Shown: positions 16,361-23,868, counted from the first letter of the stretch. The stretch is DNA of 32,073 bases from Blastococcus sp. (GCA_025965695.1 JAOPWM010000194.1:1-32073), one strand, 5' to 3'. The notes: a model not told the origin generated them from the letters alone. Numbers and translations: made by a program.

Positions 16361-18727
16361 TCAGCCGAAGCGGACGGCGATCAGCGCGACGTCGTCCCGG
16401 TGATCGAGGGCACCGCTGACCGCGGCGTCGCAGAGGTCGCGGGGGGAGGCGTCCACAGGGGCGGCGACGATCCGCTCGCAGAGCTCGTGGATGCCCTCGT
16501 CCATGTCCCGGCCGGGCCGCTCGATCAGCCCGTCGGTGTAGGCGATGAGCGTCGACCCGCTCGGCACGTCGAGGACGAGCGTCTCCCGGTGCGTGGAGTG
16601 GTCGACCCCCACGAGCAGACCGGTCACCTCGCCGAGGATCCGGACGGCCCCGCCGGGTGAGCGCAGCATGATCGGCGGGTGCCCGGCGTTGGCGACGTGC
16701 ACGCGCCAGGGCGCGCCCTCGCGCGCCGGCCGCATGGCCCGGACCCAGACCATGGTGGCGAGCGAGGCCACCTGGAGGCCCTGCACCAGCCGGTCCACCC
16801 GGCCCAGCACGGCGCCCGGATCGGCGTTCTCGGCCTCCCACACGACGGCACGCAGCACGCCGCGCAGGTGGCCCATGGCCGCCGCAGCCGCGACATCGTG
16901 GCCGACGACGTCCCCGACCGCGATGCCGACGGATCCGTCCGGCAGGTCCAGCAGGTCGTAGAAGTCACCGCCGACGTCGGCGGCGGACGAGGCGCTGACG
17001 TAGTGGGCGGCCGACTCGATCCCGGCGACGAACGGCAGCTCCGGCAGCAGGGACCGCTGGAGGGTGTCGGCGACGGTGTGCTCCTGCTGGTAGAGCCGGA
17101 CGTTGTCCATGGCGAGTGCGGCACGGGCGGCAAGGTCCTCGGCCAGCTCGACGTCGTCCCGGCTGAACGTCCGGTCCGGTGACGTCATGACCAGGGCGAG
17201 GGCGCCGAGCGTCCGCCGTCGGGCGACCATCGGCACGGTCAGGGCGGACGTGCCGCCCAGCTTCTCGAACGCCTCCCGCGCCCCCGGATGGACGATCAGC
17301 TGCTCCCGGACCTGGTCCGACAGGTCGTCGACCAGCACCGAGCGGGAGGTGGTGATGCTGCGCCGGCTCGGGGACGCGGGCGGCAGGTGCCGGGCATGGA
17401 GGGCGCTGAACTCCTGGAGCTCGGCCTGCCGGCCGTCGCGGTGGCGGGATGCGGTCTCCCGAACCTCGCCGTACTGGTCGACCAGGGTCAGGAAGACCCA
17501 GTCGGCGAGCCGGGGGACGCAGAGCGTGGCCAGCCGGTCGAGCAGTTCGGTCATGTCGAGCGTGGCGATCAGCGCGCTCGTCACCTCGGCCATGAGGGCG
17601 AGCCGGTTCTGTGCCCGTTCGGCGTCGGCCTGTGCCCGCTCGGCGTCGGACCGCGCCTGCTCCGCGATGGACCGGGCCAGCTCGGCCTCCCGCCGCGCGG
17701 CCTGCTCGGCGGCGAAGGCCGATTCCCGCTCCCGCTCGACCCGCACGCGCTCGGTGACGTCGGTCTGCACCCCGACGAAGCTCACGAGCGTGCCCTCGCC
17801 GTCGAAGACAGGGCTCACCGACAGCTGGTTCCAGAAGGCGGAGCCGTCCTTGCGGTAGTTGAGCAGCGTCGTCGTCACCGTGCGCCGCTCCTCCAGCGCG
17901 CTGCGGATCTGGGACACGGCGGCGGGGTCGGTCGCCGGCCCCTGCAGGAAGCGGCAGTTGCGCCCGACGACCTCGTCGGGCTCGTAGCCGGTGATCCGCG
18001 TGAACGACGGGTTGACCCACACCAGCGGGTTGTCCGGCTCCCGCGGGTCGGTGATGGTGAAGGTGATGTCGGTGGCGATCACCGCCCGTTCCCGCAGCGC
18101 CTGGAGGTAGGCCTCCGGGTCGGCGGTGTCCTCCAGCGGGTCCAGCTGCAGGAACACGACGAGGGCGAGCTGCTCGACGCTGTCGACCTGCGACAGGGGG
18201 AAGCCGGTGACCCAGAGCAGCTGGTCGCCGTGGCCGTCGTCGGCGTCGGCGCGCTCGCGCTCGGTGCTCGTGCCCGGGGAGAGCCGCACGGCCTCGCCGG
18301 TGATCGGCCGACCCTGCGCGACGGTGGACAGCGGGCCGCTGCTGCTCGCCAGCGGCCCCCCCGAGAGGTCGGTGAGACCGGCCGCGGCGCCCCAGGCATC
18401 GGCATCGACGGGCAGACCCACGTTGCCGGCCAGCTCGACGGCGGCGCTGTTGGCGTAGATGACGGAGCTGGACTTCTGGTCGATGACGAGGACGGCCACC
18501 GGCACGTCGGCCAGGACGCCCGGGAGGGTCGCGTGCGCACTCTGGCCGCTGTGGCGCGAGACGGCGGCGCTGGCGGCGGTGACGATGCCGGCCTGCTGAC
18601 CGAGCTCGCGGTCGCCGTCCCTGGTCGCCGTCGCGACGGCTCCGGCGGCACCGGCAAGGTCGGCGGCGGCCTCCAGCGCACGGGACGGCGCCGGCAGGGT
18701 GTGGGGACGATCGCGCTCGGACGGCAC
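16361..18727 (-). CDS. PAS-LOV-GAF-PP2C (SpoIIE-type) blue-light-responsive protein phosphatase
   Basis: This 788-residue soluble multidomain protein carries a divergent PAS domain at about 70-195. A canonical LOV photoreceptor domain follows at about 213-328: NPSFTRITGYEPDEVVGRNCRFLQG with the flavin-adduct cysteine at Cys258, then NYRKDGSAFWNQLSVSPV and FVGVQTDVTER. Next come an Ala/Glu/Arg coiled coil (about 329-378), a GAF domain (about 380-545) and a PP2C/SpoIIE phosphatase domain (about 552-788) with metal-binding VGGDFYD (585-591) and VGDVVGHD (604-611). LOV domains bind FMN and respond to blue light. SpoIIE-type phosphatases usually dephosphorylate STAS anti-anti-sigma factors, so light may feed into a stress sigma pathway; no such partner is adjacent. 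The GTG at 18727 lacks a Shine-Dalgarno and appears leaderless. Confidence 0.92.
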   Translation of the reverse strand: MPSERDRPHTLPAPSRALEAAADLAGAAGAVATATRDGDRELGQQAGIVTAASAAVSRHSGQSAHATLPGVLADVPVAVLVIDQKSSSVIYANSAAVELAGNVGLPVDADAWGAAAGLTDLSGGPLASSSGPLSTVAQGRPITGEAVRLSPGTSTERERADADDGHGDQLLWVTGFPLSQVDSVEQLALVVFLQLDPLEDTADPEAYLQALRERAVIATDITFTITDPREPDNPLVWVNPSFTRITGYEPDEVVGRNCRFLQGPATDPAAVSQIRSALEERRTVTTTLLNYRKDGSAFWNQLSVSPVFDGEGTLVSFVGVQTDVTERVRVERERESAFAAEQAARREAELARSIAEQARSDAERAQADAERAQNRLALMAEVTSALIATLDMTELLDRLATLCVPRLADWVFLTLVDQYGEVRETASRHRDGRQAELQEFSALHARHLPPASPSRRSITTSRSVLVDDLSDQVREQLIVHPGAREAFEKLGGTSALTVPMVARRRTLGALALVMTSPDRTFSRDDVELAEDLAARAALAMDNVRLYQQEHTVADTLQRSLLPELPFVAGIESAAHYVSASSAADVGGDFYDLLDLPDGSVGIAVGDVVGHDVAAAAAMGHLRGVLRAVVWEAENADPGAVLGRVDRLVQGLQVASLATMVWVRAMRPAREGAPWRVHVANAGHPPIMLRSPGGAVRILGEVTGLLVGVDHSTHRETLVLDVPSGSTLIAYTDGLIERPGRDMDEGIHELCERIVAAPVDASPRDLCDAAVSGALDHRDDVALIAVRFG

Positions 18728-18734
18728 GATCCAT

Positions 18735-18740
18735 ATTTAA
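18735..18740 (-). promoter_or_regulatory. Candidate -10 element for the LOV phosphatase gene
   Basis: On the minus strand TTAAAT lies seven bases before the GTG at 18727, in a locally AT-rich stretch. The spacing places the transcription start at or next to the start codon, which suggests a leaderless message and supports the GTG start. No clear -35 is visible. Confidence 0.45.
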
Positions 18741-18900
18741 CCGTGCCCCACCGATCTATTCATGCGATGCCTCACGTCTGACCAGCCCTGTCGCCCGCCG
18801 CTGGGCACCGCGTGTGGGCGATCCCGTTCCGGGGAACCCCGGTGCAGGCCTGTTCGTCACCGGGGGTGGACCGGTCTGCGCCGCTCTGGAGAGGAACGCC

Positions 18901-19647
18901 ATGGGAGTGCTCGATCGGCTGTTCGGCCGCCGTGACCGCCCGCAGGACCGCGGTCAGTACCGGCAACCCCAGTACCCGGCCGGCGGCCGCAACGAGCGGT
19001 TGCCCGACGAGCAGGCCGTCGCCCGGTACCGGTACCTGCTGCGGACCGCCCCGCCCGAGCAGATCGAGCAGGCGCACGCGGAGGCCTTCGCCCAGCTGAC
19101 TCCCGATCAGCGCCAGCAGGTGCTGGCCCAGCTGGCGGCCGCCGTCCCGGCCGGCGAGCGGCCGCGGACCGATGACCCGGAGACCCTGGCGCGGGTGGCC
19201 ACCCGCGCCGAGATGCGGCAGCCCGGGACGCTGGAGCGGGCGCTCGGGGGCTACGGCCCGGGATACGGGGCCGGCGGGGGTTACGGCCGCGGCGGCTACG
19301 GCGGGGGTTATGGCGGGGGTTATGGCGGCGGCTACGGGGGGCCGGGCATCGGCAGCATGATCGGCGGCAGCCTGCTCGGCACGATCGGCGGCCTGGTCAT
19401 CGGCACGGCCGTCGCCGACGCCCTCTTCGACACCGGCATGGGGGACGGCGGCCTGTTCGGCGGCGGCGACGAGGAGGCCTACGCCGACGGGTACCAGGAC
19501 GGGGCCCAGGCCGACGGCGGCGGGGGCGACCCGGGCGGTGACTTCTCCGGCGGGGCCGACAACGGCTACGGCGGCGGGGGGAGCGACTACGGGGACTTCG
19601 GCGGCGGCGACTTCGGGGGTGGCGACTTCGGCGGCGGCGACTTCTGA
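18901..19647 (+). CDS. Gly-rich protein with conserved N-terminal helical domain and glycine zipper
   Basis: This 248-residue protein begins MGVLDRLFGR. It has a conserved helical segment at about 34-86 (LPDEQAVARYRYLLRTAPPEQIEQAHAEAFAQLTPDQRQQVLAQL). A Gly/Tyr repeat follows at 116-147, then a glycine-zipper-like hydrophobic stretch (GIGSMIGGSLLGTIGGLVIGTAVADALF, 149-176). An acidic Gly tail ends in repeated GGGDF units. Related actinobacterial proteins are often labelled cation-transporting ATPase, but nothing here resembles an ATPase, so I give no function. The ATG at 18901 has GGAGAGG about eight bases upstream. Its last 61 bases overlap the end of a convergent membrane-protein gene. Confidence 0.8.
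   Translation: MGVLDRLFGRRDRPQDRGQYRQPQYPAGGRNERLPDEQAVARYRYLLRTAPPEQIEQAHAEAFAQLTPDQRQQVLAQLAAAVPAGERPRTDDPETLARVATRAEMRQPGTLERALGGYGPGYGAGGGYGRGGYGGGYGGGYGGGYGGPGIGSMIGGSLLGTIGGLVIGTAVADALFDTGMGDGGLFGGGDEEAYADGYQDGAQADGGGGDPGGDFSGGADNGYGGGGSDYGDFGGGDFGGGDFGGGDF
19290..19340. repeat. In-frame Gly/Tyr tandem repeat
   Basis: This stretch repeats a 12-base unit of the form GGCGGGGGTTAT with third-position variants, encoding about four copies of Gly-Gly-Gly-Tyr. It is prone to slippage, so the copy number may vary between strains. Confidence 0.7.
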
Positions 19648-20090
19648 CCCGTGCGCCGGAGCAGCAGCAGCCCGAGGACGGGCAGGACGAGCGGCACGAA
19701 GTAGTAGCCGCGGCCGTAGGCGGACCAGACCGTCTCGTCGGGGAACGCGGCGCGGTCGGTCAGGGAGAGCGTGCCGACGACGAGGACGCCGACCAGTTCG
19801 ACGCTGATCGCGGCCAGCGCTGTTCGTCGCCCCCCTCGGCCACCGCGGACCAGGCCGACCGTGGCCACGATGTAGACGACTGCCGCGAAGGCCGACAGCA
19901 GGTAGGCCACCGGCGCCTCGGAGAAGCGGGTGCCGAGCTGGACGCCCGCCCGGGCCCCGGCGGCCAGGGCGAAGGTGCCGTAGACGGCGACCAGCACCCG
20001 TCCGGCGCCGCTGCCGCCCGGCGAACCCCCGCCGCCCTCGACCGCGGGGGCCCCCAGGGCCAGGTCCTCACGGGTGCGCTTCTCAGGCAC
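19587..20090 (-). CDS. Four-helix integral membrane protein of unknown function
   Basis: This 167-residue membrane protein has helices near 27-47 (VAVYGTFALAAGARAGVQL), 54-76 (VAYLLSAFAAVVYIVATVGLV), 85-105 (LAAISVELVGVLVVGTLSL) and 130-145 (YYFVPLVLPVLGLLLL), with FPDETVWSAYGRGY between the last two. I recognise the pattern as a conserved uncharacterised actinobacterial membrane protein but know no function. The GTG at 20090 overlaps the stop of the upstream membrane-protein gene by eight bases, so the two are coupled. The final 14 residues are a Ser-Pro-Pro-Pro-Lys repeat read antisense through the GGGDF repeat of the convergent gene, which looks like a strain-specific extension past the last helix (LLLLRRTGQ). 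Confidence 0.8.
   Translation of the reverse strand: MPEKRTREDLALGAPAVEGGGGSPGGSGAGRVLVAVYGTFALAAGARAGVQLGTRFSEAPVAYLLSAFAAVVYIVATVGLVRGGRGGRRTALAAISVELVGVLVVGTLSLTDRAAFPDETVWSAYGRGYYFVPLVLPVLGLLLLRRTGQKSPPPKSPPPKSPPPKSP
19601..19646. repeat. In-frame GGGDF repeat at the 3' end, coding on both strands
   Basis: A 15-base unit close to GGCGGCGACTTCGGC is repeated about three times. It encodes GGGDF on the plus strand and a Ser-Pro-Pro-Pro-Lys tail on the minus strand, in the overlap of two convergent genes. Confidence 0.75.
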
Positions 20091-20448
20091 GGGCCGCCTC
20101 CCACAACTGGAGGAGTCGCCACGCCATGACACCGACGACTGCGGCAGCGACCGCCATGACCGTCCCGGCCCACCGGGTCTGCTCCGAGCGCGCCCACAGC
20201 CCACCGGCGACCGGAACCAGCACGATGCCGCCCAGGTAGCCGAGGAACGTCGGGGTGTCCGCCGGGGTGTCGCCGCCGAGCATCGCGATCCCGGCGACGG
20301 CTGCCTGGACCAGCAGGAGCACCTCCAGCACGCCCGCGACGCCCAGGTGCAGCAGGCCGATCCGCCGCCGCGCGAGCGTCGAGGCGACGCCCAGGACCGC
20401 GAGCAGCACCGCGACCGCCGTGATCGCGCCCACCAGGAACGCCGTCAC
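20083..20448 (-). CDS. Small integral membrane protein, unknown function
   Basis: This 121-residue protein is almost entirely four hydrophobic helices: about 1-26 (MTAFLVGAITAVAVLLAVLGVASTLA), 30-57, 65-84 (LGYLGGIVLVPVAGGLWA) and 90-115 (WAGTVMAVAAAVVGVMAWRLLQLW). I do not recognise a family. Its stop overlaps the start of the next four-helix protein, and the two probably form one operon and perhaps one complex. The GTG at 20448 has only a weak Shine-Dalgarno. It lies downstream of the aldo/keto reductase on the same strand but is separated from it by 190 bp containing a long inverted repeat. Confidence 0.75.
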   Translation of the reverse strand: MTAFLVGAITAVAVLLAVLGVASTLARRRIGLLHLGVAGVLEVLLLVQAAVAGIAMLGGDTPADTPTFLGYLGGIVLVPVAGGLWARSEQTRWAGTVMAVAAAVVGVMAWRLLQLWEAARA

Positions 20449-20550
20449 CGGCAGCTGTCCGTCGGGGCGGGTGACTGGTCGGCGACGGTCGGCACGCGCC
20501 CATCCTCGTACCTGGACGGCACCGGCCCGGCACCGACCCGTTCCCCGTGC

Positions 20551-20632
20551 TCCGCGACGATCATGAAGTCCCGGTGGCGACGCGCCGTCGGCTGCCCGCG
20601 TGTGGCCCCGCCCGCTTCATGATCGCGGCGGA
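20551..20632. repeat. Long imperfect inverted repeat (REP-like or hairpin) between AKR and membrane-protein genes
   Basis: The left arm TCCGCGACGATCATGAAG (20551-20568) and right arm CTTCATGATCGCGGCGGA (20615-20632) pair at 16 of 18 positions across a 46-base loop. The inner 11 bases (CGATCATGAAG) match perfectly. The element begins seven bases beyond the stop codon of the aldo/keto reductase. It may act as a terminator or processing hairpin, or be one copy of a dispersed palindromic repeat. Confidence 0.7.
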
Positions 20633-20638
20633 TGTCGG

Positions 20639-21643
20639 TCAGCGGTGGACGCTGGACATGTCCGGATAGCGGTCGCCGACGGCCGCGCCGACGGGAGCCG
20701 CCTCGTCGAGCCGGCGGAGGTCGTCGTCAGTCAGCTCGATGTCGACGGCGGCGGCGTTCTCCTCCAGGTAGGCCACCCGCTTGGTGCCCGGGATCGGGAC
20801 GATCGTCGGATTCCCCGCCCGCCCGCCGGGCCGGTCGCTCTGCGCCATCACCCACGCGAGGGCCAGCTGGCTCGCCGTGACGCCCTTCTCATCGGCGATC
20901 TCCCGCACCCGGTCGACCAGCCGCAGGTTCTGTTCGAACGCCTCCCCCTGGAAGCGCGGGTTGCGCCGCCGGAAGTCGTTGGCCGCGAGGTCCTCGATGC
21001 TGCGGATCTGACCGGAGAGGAAGCCCCGGCCGATCGGTGAGTAGGCCACGAAACCGATGCCGAGCTCGGCGCAGGTGGCGAGCACCCCGTCGTCCTCGGG
21101 ATCGCGGGTCCACAGCGAGTACTCCGTCTGCACCGCGGTCACCGGCTGCACTGCGTGGGCCCGGCGGATCGTCTCCGGGGCGGCCTCGGAGATGCCGGCA
21201 TACCGGATCTTCCCGGCGTCGACGAGCTCCTTGAGCGCCCCCCACGTGTCCTCGACAGGAACCGTGGTGTCCACGCGGTGCTGGTAATAGAGGTCGATCA
21301 CGTCGACGCCCAGCCGGCTCAGAGAGGCGTCACAGGCCTTCCGGACGTAGTCCGGCTTGCCGTTGACGCCGCGGAAGGAGCCGTCCTCGCCGCGCTCGTT
21401 ACCGAACTTGGTGGCGAGGACGACCTCGTCGCGGCGGCCGGCGATGGCTTGCCCGACGAGTCGTTCGTTGGTGAACGGGCCGTACATGTCGGCGGTGTCG
21501 AGGAAGGTGATGCCGAGGTCGAGGGCGCGCTGGATGGTCCGTTCGGCCTCCTGCTGGTCGCCGGTGCCGTAGAACTCGCTCATTCCCATGCAGCCCAGCC
21601 CCTCGGCCGGGACGGTCAGGTCACCCAATGTCCGTGTACGCAT
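20639..21643 (-). CDS. Aldo/keto reductase
   Basis: This 334-residue NADP(H)-dependent oxidoreductase has a TIM-barrel aldo/keto reductase fold. The catalytic tetrad is visible: Asp49 and Tyr54 in [10 protein letters not shown], Lys79 in ATKF, and His122 in YYQHRVD. The NADP-binding C-terminal part has [23 protein letters not shown] and [16 protein letters not shown]. The pattern is that of the AKR branch related to plant and yeast pyridoxal/auxin-type reductases (YajO-like). The natural substrate is not predictable. The ATG at 21643 has AGGAG about eight bases upstream. The gene diverges from the secreted subtilase, and no metabolic partner is nearby. Confidence 0.93.
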   Translation of the reverse strand: MRTRTLGDLTVPAEGLGCMGMSEFYGTGDQQEAERTIQRALDLGITFLDTADMYGPFTNERLVGQAIAGRRDEVVLATKFGNERGEDGSFRGVNGKPDYVRKACDASLSRLGVDVIDLYYQHRVDTTVPVEDTWGALKELVDAGKIRYAGISEAAPETIRRAHAVQPVTAVQTEYSLWTRDPEDDGVLATCAELGIGFVAYSPIGRGFLSGQIRSIEDLAANDFRRRNPRFQGEAFEQNLRLVDRVREIADEKGVTASQLALAWVMAQSDRPGGRAGNPTIVPIPGTKRVAYLEENAAAVDIELTDDDLRRLDEAAPVGAAVGDRYPDMSSVHR

Positions 21644-21699
21644 GACGGGCTCCTGCCCGCGGGCGGCCCTCGGTAACCCGTATCGGCCGAACGCGCCCC

Positions 21700-21715
21700 G
21701 TTACGGACCAGTAAC
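21700..21715. promoter_or_regulatory. GlnR-like box upstream of the subtilase
   Basis: GTTAC-GGACCA-GTAAC is an inverted repeat of two five-base half-sites separated by six bases. This fits the GlnR pattern gTnAC-n6-GnAAC known from Streptomyces and mycobacteria. A further GTAAC lies at 21673-21677. It is 72 bp upstream of the subtilase start. Nitrogen control of a secreted protease would make sense, but this is inference. Confidence 0.4.
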
Positions 21716-21787
21716 TCCCCCGGTGATCCCTCGTTGAGACAGCGCACACAGTTCCGACCCTGCGGTCGTGATCCTCCGAGGAGTGCA

Positions 21788-23269
21788 ATGAGCCCGAGTG
21801 CGAGCCGGTCGTTCCGCCGAAGCCTGGGGGCGGTGAGCGGCGCGCTCGTCATCGGCGCCCTGATCGCCACTCCCGCCCACGCCACCCCCTCGCTCGCGCC
21901 GGTCCAGGACTTCCTGGCCGGGCAGCTCGGCACCCTGTCAGCAGCCACCCCGACGACGGTGCTGGTGCACGGGACGGACATCGCCGCCGCCCACGCCGCG
22001 GTCGCCGCCACCGGGATGCGGCTGGTCACCGAGTTCGAGCGGATCGGCGTTGCCGTCGCCTCCGGCACGCCCGCCCAGATCCGGTCGGCGCGATCGCAGC
22101 CGGGCGTCACCTATCTCGAGGGCAACAGCCCCATCGCATTCCTCGACGAGACCTCCAACACCGCGACCCGCGGGGCCGAGGCCGTGTCGACGCTGACCGG
22201 TGCGAACGGCCAGGCGCTGGACGGCAGGGGCGTCTCCGTCGCCGTGATCGACTCCGGCGTCGACCCGACCCACCCGTACCTACAGAACGCCGACGGCGGC
22301 AGTGCAGTGGTGGCCAGCCTGAAGAGCGTCTGCCTGGACGAGTCGACGCAGCGCACGGACTGCGTGCTCCCGGTGCCTGGCTTCCTCGACACCGACACCG
22401 TCTCCGGCGGCGGGCACGGCACGCACGTGAACGGCATCGTCGCCGGCCGCCCGACCACGCTGTCCGACGGCACGCAGCTGCAGGGTGCGGCTCCCGGCGC
22501 GAGCCTGGTGTCCATCTCGACCGGCGCGGTGCTGCTGATCGTCGGCGCGGACTCGGCGCTGAACTGGGTGCTGGAGAACCACGACCACCCGTGCGGCGCG
22601 GGCGTTCCGGCCAGCACCTGCCCGCCGATCAAGGTCACCAACAACTCCTACGGCCCGACCGGCGGCGGCTCGTTCGACCCGAACTCGGCGACCGTGAAGC
22701 TGCAGCGCGCCCTGGCGGCCGACGGTGTGGTGACCGTGTGGGCGGCCGGTAACGACGGTGGGGACGGCTCCGCGTCGGTCACCAACCCGCCCGGCCAGGA
22801 CCCGACCGGCGGCATCCTCTCCGTCGCCTCCTACTACGACCAGGCGACCGGCACCCGGGACGGTGTCGTCAGCACCTACTCCTCGCGCGGCGACGCCACG
22901 GACCCCTCCACCTGGCCGGACCTCTCCGCGCCCGGTGAGGACATCGACTCCTCCTGCCGCCTGTACCTGCCGATCTGCTCGACGGGCCTGGCGCCCAAGA
23001 ACGGCCCGGGAGCGCTCGACATCGGCACCTTCAACACCATCAGCGGGACCTCGATGGCCGCTCCGCACATCGCCGGGATCGTGGCCCAGCTCTTCCAGGC
23101 CGACCCCGCGGCGACGCCGGCGGAGATCGAGGCCGCGCTGAAGGGCACCGCCTACCGCTACACCGACGGTGCGGCGTACACGAGCGTCGACGGCTACCCG
23201 ACGTCCTACGACAAGGGCACCGGCCTGGTGGACGTCGTCGCGGCGGTGGAGCGGCTCACGACGGGCTGA
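21788..23269 (+). CDS. Secreted S8-family serine protease (subtilase)
   Basis: This 493-residue protease has a Sec signal peptide (residues 1-32; basic SFRRSL, hydrophobic GAVSGALVIGALIA, cleavage likely after PAHA). An inhibitor-like propeptide follows at about 55-118 (TTVLVHGTDIAAAHAAV...GVTYLEG). The catalytic triad is intact: Asp155 in VAVIDSGVDPTHP, His210 in GGGHGTHVNGIVAG and Ser422 in ISGTSMAAPHIAG. The oxyanion Asn322 is in AAGNDGG. Four cysteines in the catalytic domain (CLDESTQRTDC; CGAGVPASTC) suggest disulfides, fitting an exported enzyme. There is no membrane anchor or cell-wall domain, so it is probably released. The ATG at 21788 has GAGGAG about six bases upstream. A GlnR-like box precedes it. 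Confidence 0.94.
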   Translation: MSPSASRSFRRSLGAVSGALVIGALIATPAHATPSLAPVQDFLAGQLGTLSAATPTTVLVHGTDIAAAHAAVAATGMRLVTEFERIGVAVASGTPAQIRSARSQPGVTYLEGNSPIAFLDETSNTATRGAEAVSTLTGANGQALDGRGVSVAVIDSGVDPTHPYLQNADGGSAVVASLKSVCLDESTQRTDCVLPVPGFLDTDTVSGGGHGTHVNGIVAGRPTTLSDGTQLQGAAPGASLVSISTGAVLLIVGADSALNWVLENHDHPCGAGVPASTCPPIKVTNNSYGPTGGGSFDPNSATVKLQRALAADGVVTVWAAGNDGGDGSASVTNPPGQDPTGGILSVASYYDQATGTRDGVVSTYSSRGDATDPSTWPDLSAPGEDIDSSCRLYLPICSTGLAPKNGPGALDIGTFNTISGTSMAAPHIAGIVAQLFQADPAATPAEIEAALKGTAYRYTDGAAYTSVDGYPTSYDKGTGLVDVVAAVERLTTG

Positions 23270-23296
23270 CCGACCGGCGACGCGGTGGCGCCCCGA

Positions 23297-23608
23297 TCAG
23301 CCGGACTGCTGCATCCGGGGCAGACGGCGGAAGACCTCGGGGCCCACCCGTAGCCCTTCCTCGGCGGAGACCGCCGGGTACACGGAGATGTCGAAGGCGT
23401 CGTTCCATTCGAACTCGATCTCCATGATCGGGGCGACCGTCTCCGCGGCGAACACGGTGACGACCTGGTACTCCCCCGACACGGGCCAGTACTCGGCGAT
23501 CATCGTGACCCCGTCCGGGTACTGCCACGCCGCTCGGCGCATCAGCGCCGCATCGCGCTCGGCGGCGGGAACGGAGGGACGGAAACGCATGAGCGCGACG
23601 AACTCCAT
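23297..23608 (-). CDS. Small DUF3303-like protein
   Basis: This 103-residue cytoplasmic protein begins MEFVALMRFRPSVPAAERDAALMRR. It continues with PDGVTMIAEYWPVSGEYQVVTVFAAETVAPIMEIEFEWNDAFDISVYPAVSAEEGL. The pattern of a small ferredoxin-like alpha/beta domain that opens with a hydrophobic strand and has P-GVTMIAEYW resembles DUF3303 proteins, whose function is unknown. The open frame extends upstream to 23704 through the parS-like palindrome. The ATG at 23608 has GGGGG about six bases upstream and a natural N terminus, so I prefer it. It is convergent with the subtilase gene (27 bp apart). Confidence 0.75.
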   Translation of the reverse strand: MEFVALMRFRPSVPAAERDAALMRRAAWQYPDGVTMIAEYWPVSGEYQVVTVFAAETVAPIMEIEFEWNDAFDISVYPAVSAEEGLRVGPEVFRRLPRMQQSG

Positions 23609-23688
23609 GAGGACCCCCAGGTAGGTGCGGCCCCCGATGCCGGAACGGTAGCGACGCGGGGTGGCTGCCTGAAGGGACGTCGGCCCCG

Positions 23689-23702
23689 GTTCCACGTGGA
23701 AC
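23689..23702. promoter_or_regulatory. Candidate parS (ParB-binding) site 2
   Basis: This is the second identical copy of the perfect palindrome GTTCCACGTGGAAC, here in the intergenic region between the DUF3303-like gene and the NAGGN operon, 19.15 kb from the first copy. The CACGTG core with GTT/AAC arms matches the general chromosomal parS pattern. Confidence 0.7.
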
Positions 23703-23745
23703 ACCGTGGGTGCACGGCATCAGCCGGGACGCGGTGGAGGCGCTC

Positions 23746-23789
23746 GACGCCCTGCGGCCGGGCTGACGACGCCCTGCGGCCGGGCCGAC
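23746..23789. repeat. 22-bp tandem direct repeat, two copies
   Basis: A 22-base unit beginning GACGCCCTGCGGCCGGG occurs twice head to tail (23746-23767 and 23768-23789) and differs at one base. The first copy reads as the end of a short frame with strongly G/C third positions (WVHGISRDAVEALDALRPG then stop) and may be the remnant of a lost gene. The rest of this 260-bp gap shows only the parS-like site and a promoter. Confidence 0.6.
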
Positions 23790-23854
23790 GTTTCGGTGGC
23801 GTGAACTACGCCACGCACGGCCGTCCTCGCGTCGCGGGGCTCTTCCGGCACGGG

Positions 23855-23860
23855 TTAGAT
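23855..23860 (+). promoter_or_regulatory. Candidate -10 element, leaderless promoter of the NAGGN operon
   Basis: TTAGAT lies eight bases before the ATG at 23869 and no Shine-Dalgarno is present. The spacing predicts that transcription starts at or next to the A of the start codon. No strong -35 is visible, which would suit a regulated or alternative-sigma promoter. Confidence 0.5.
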
Positions 23861-23868
23861 CAGTCTGC

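Noticed and set aside
19290-19646. Repeats in the Gly-rich gene as a CRISPR-like array
   Set aside because: The units are 12-15 bases, contiguous without spacers and in frame with a protein, so they are coding microrepeats.
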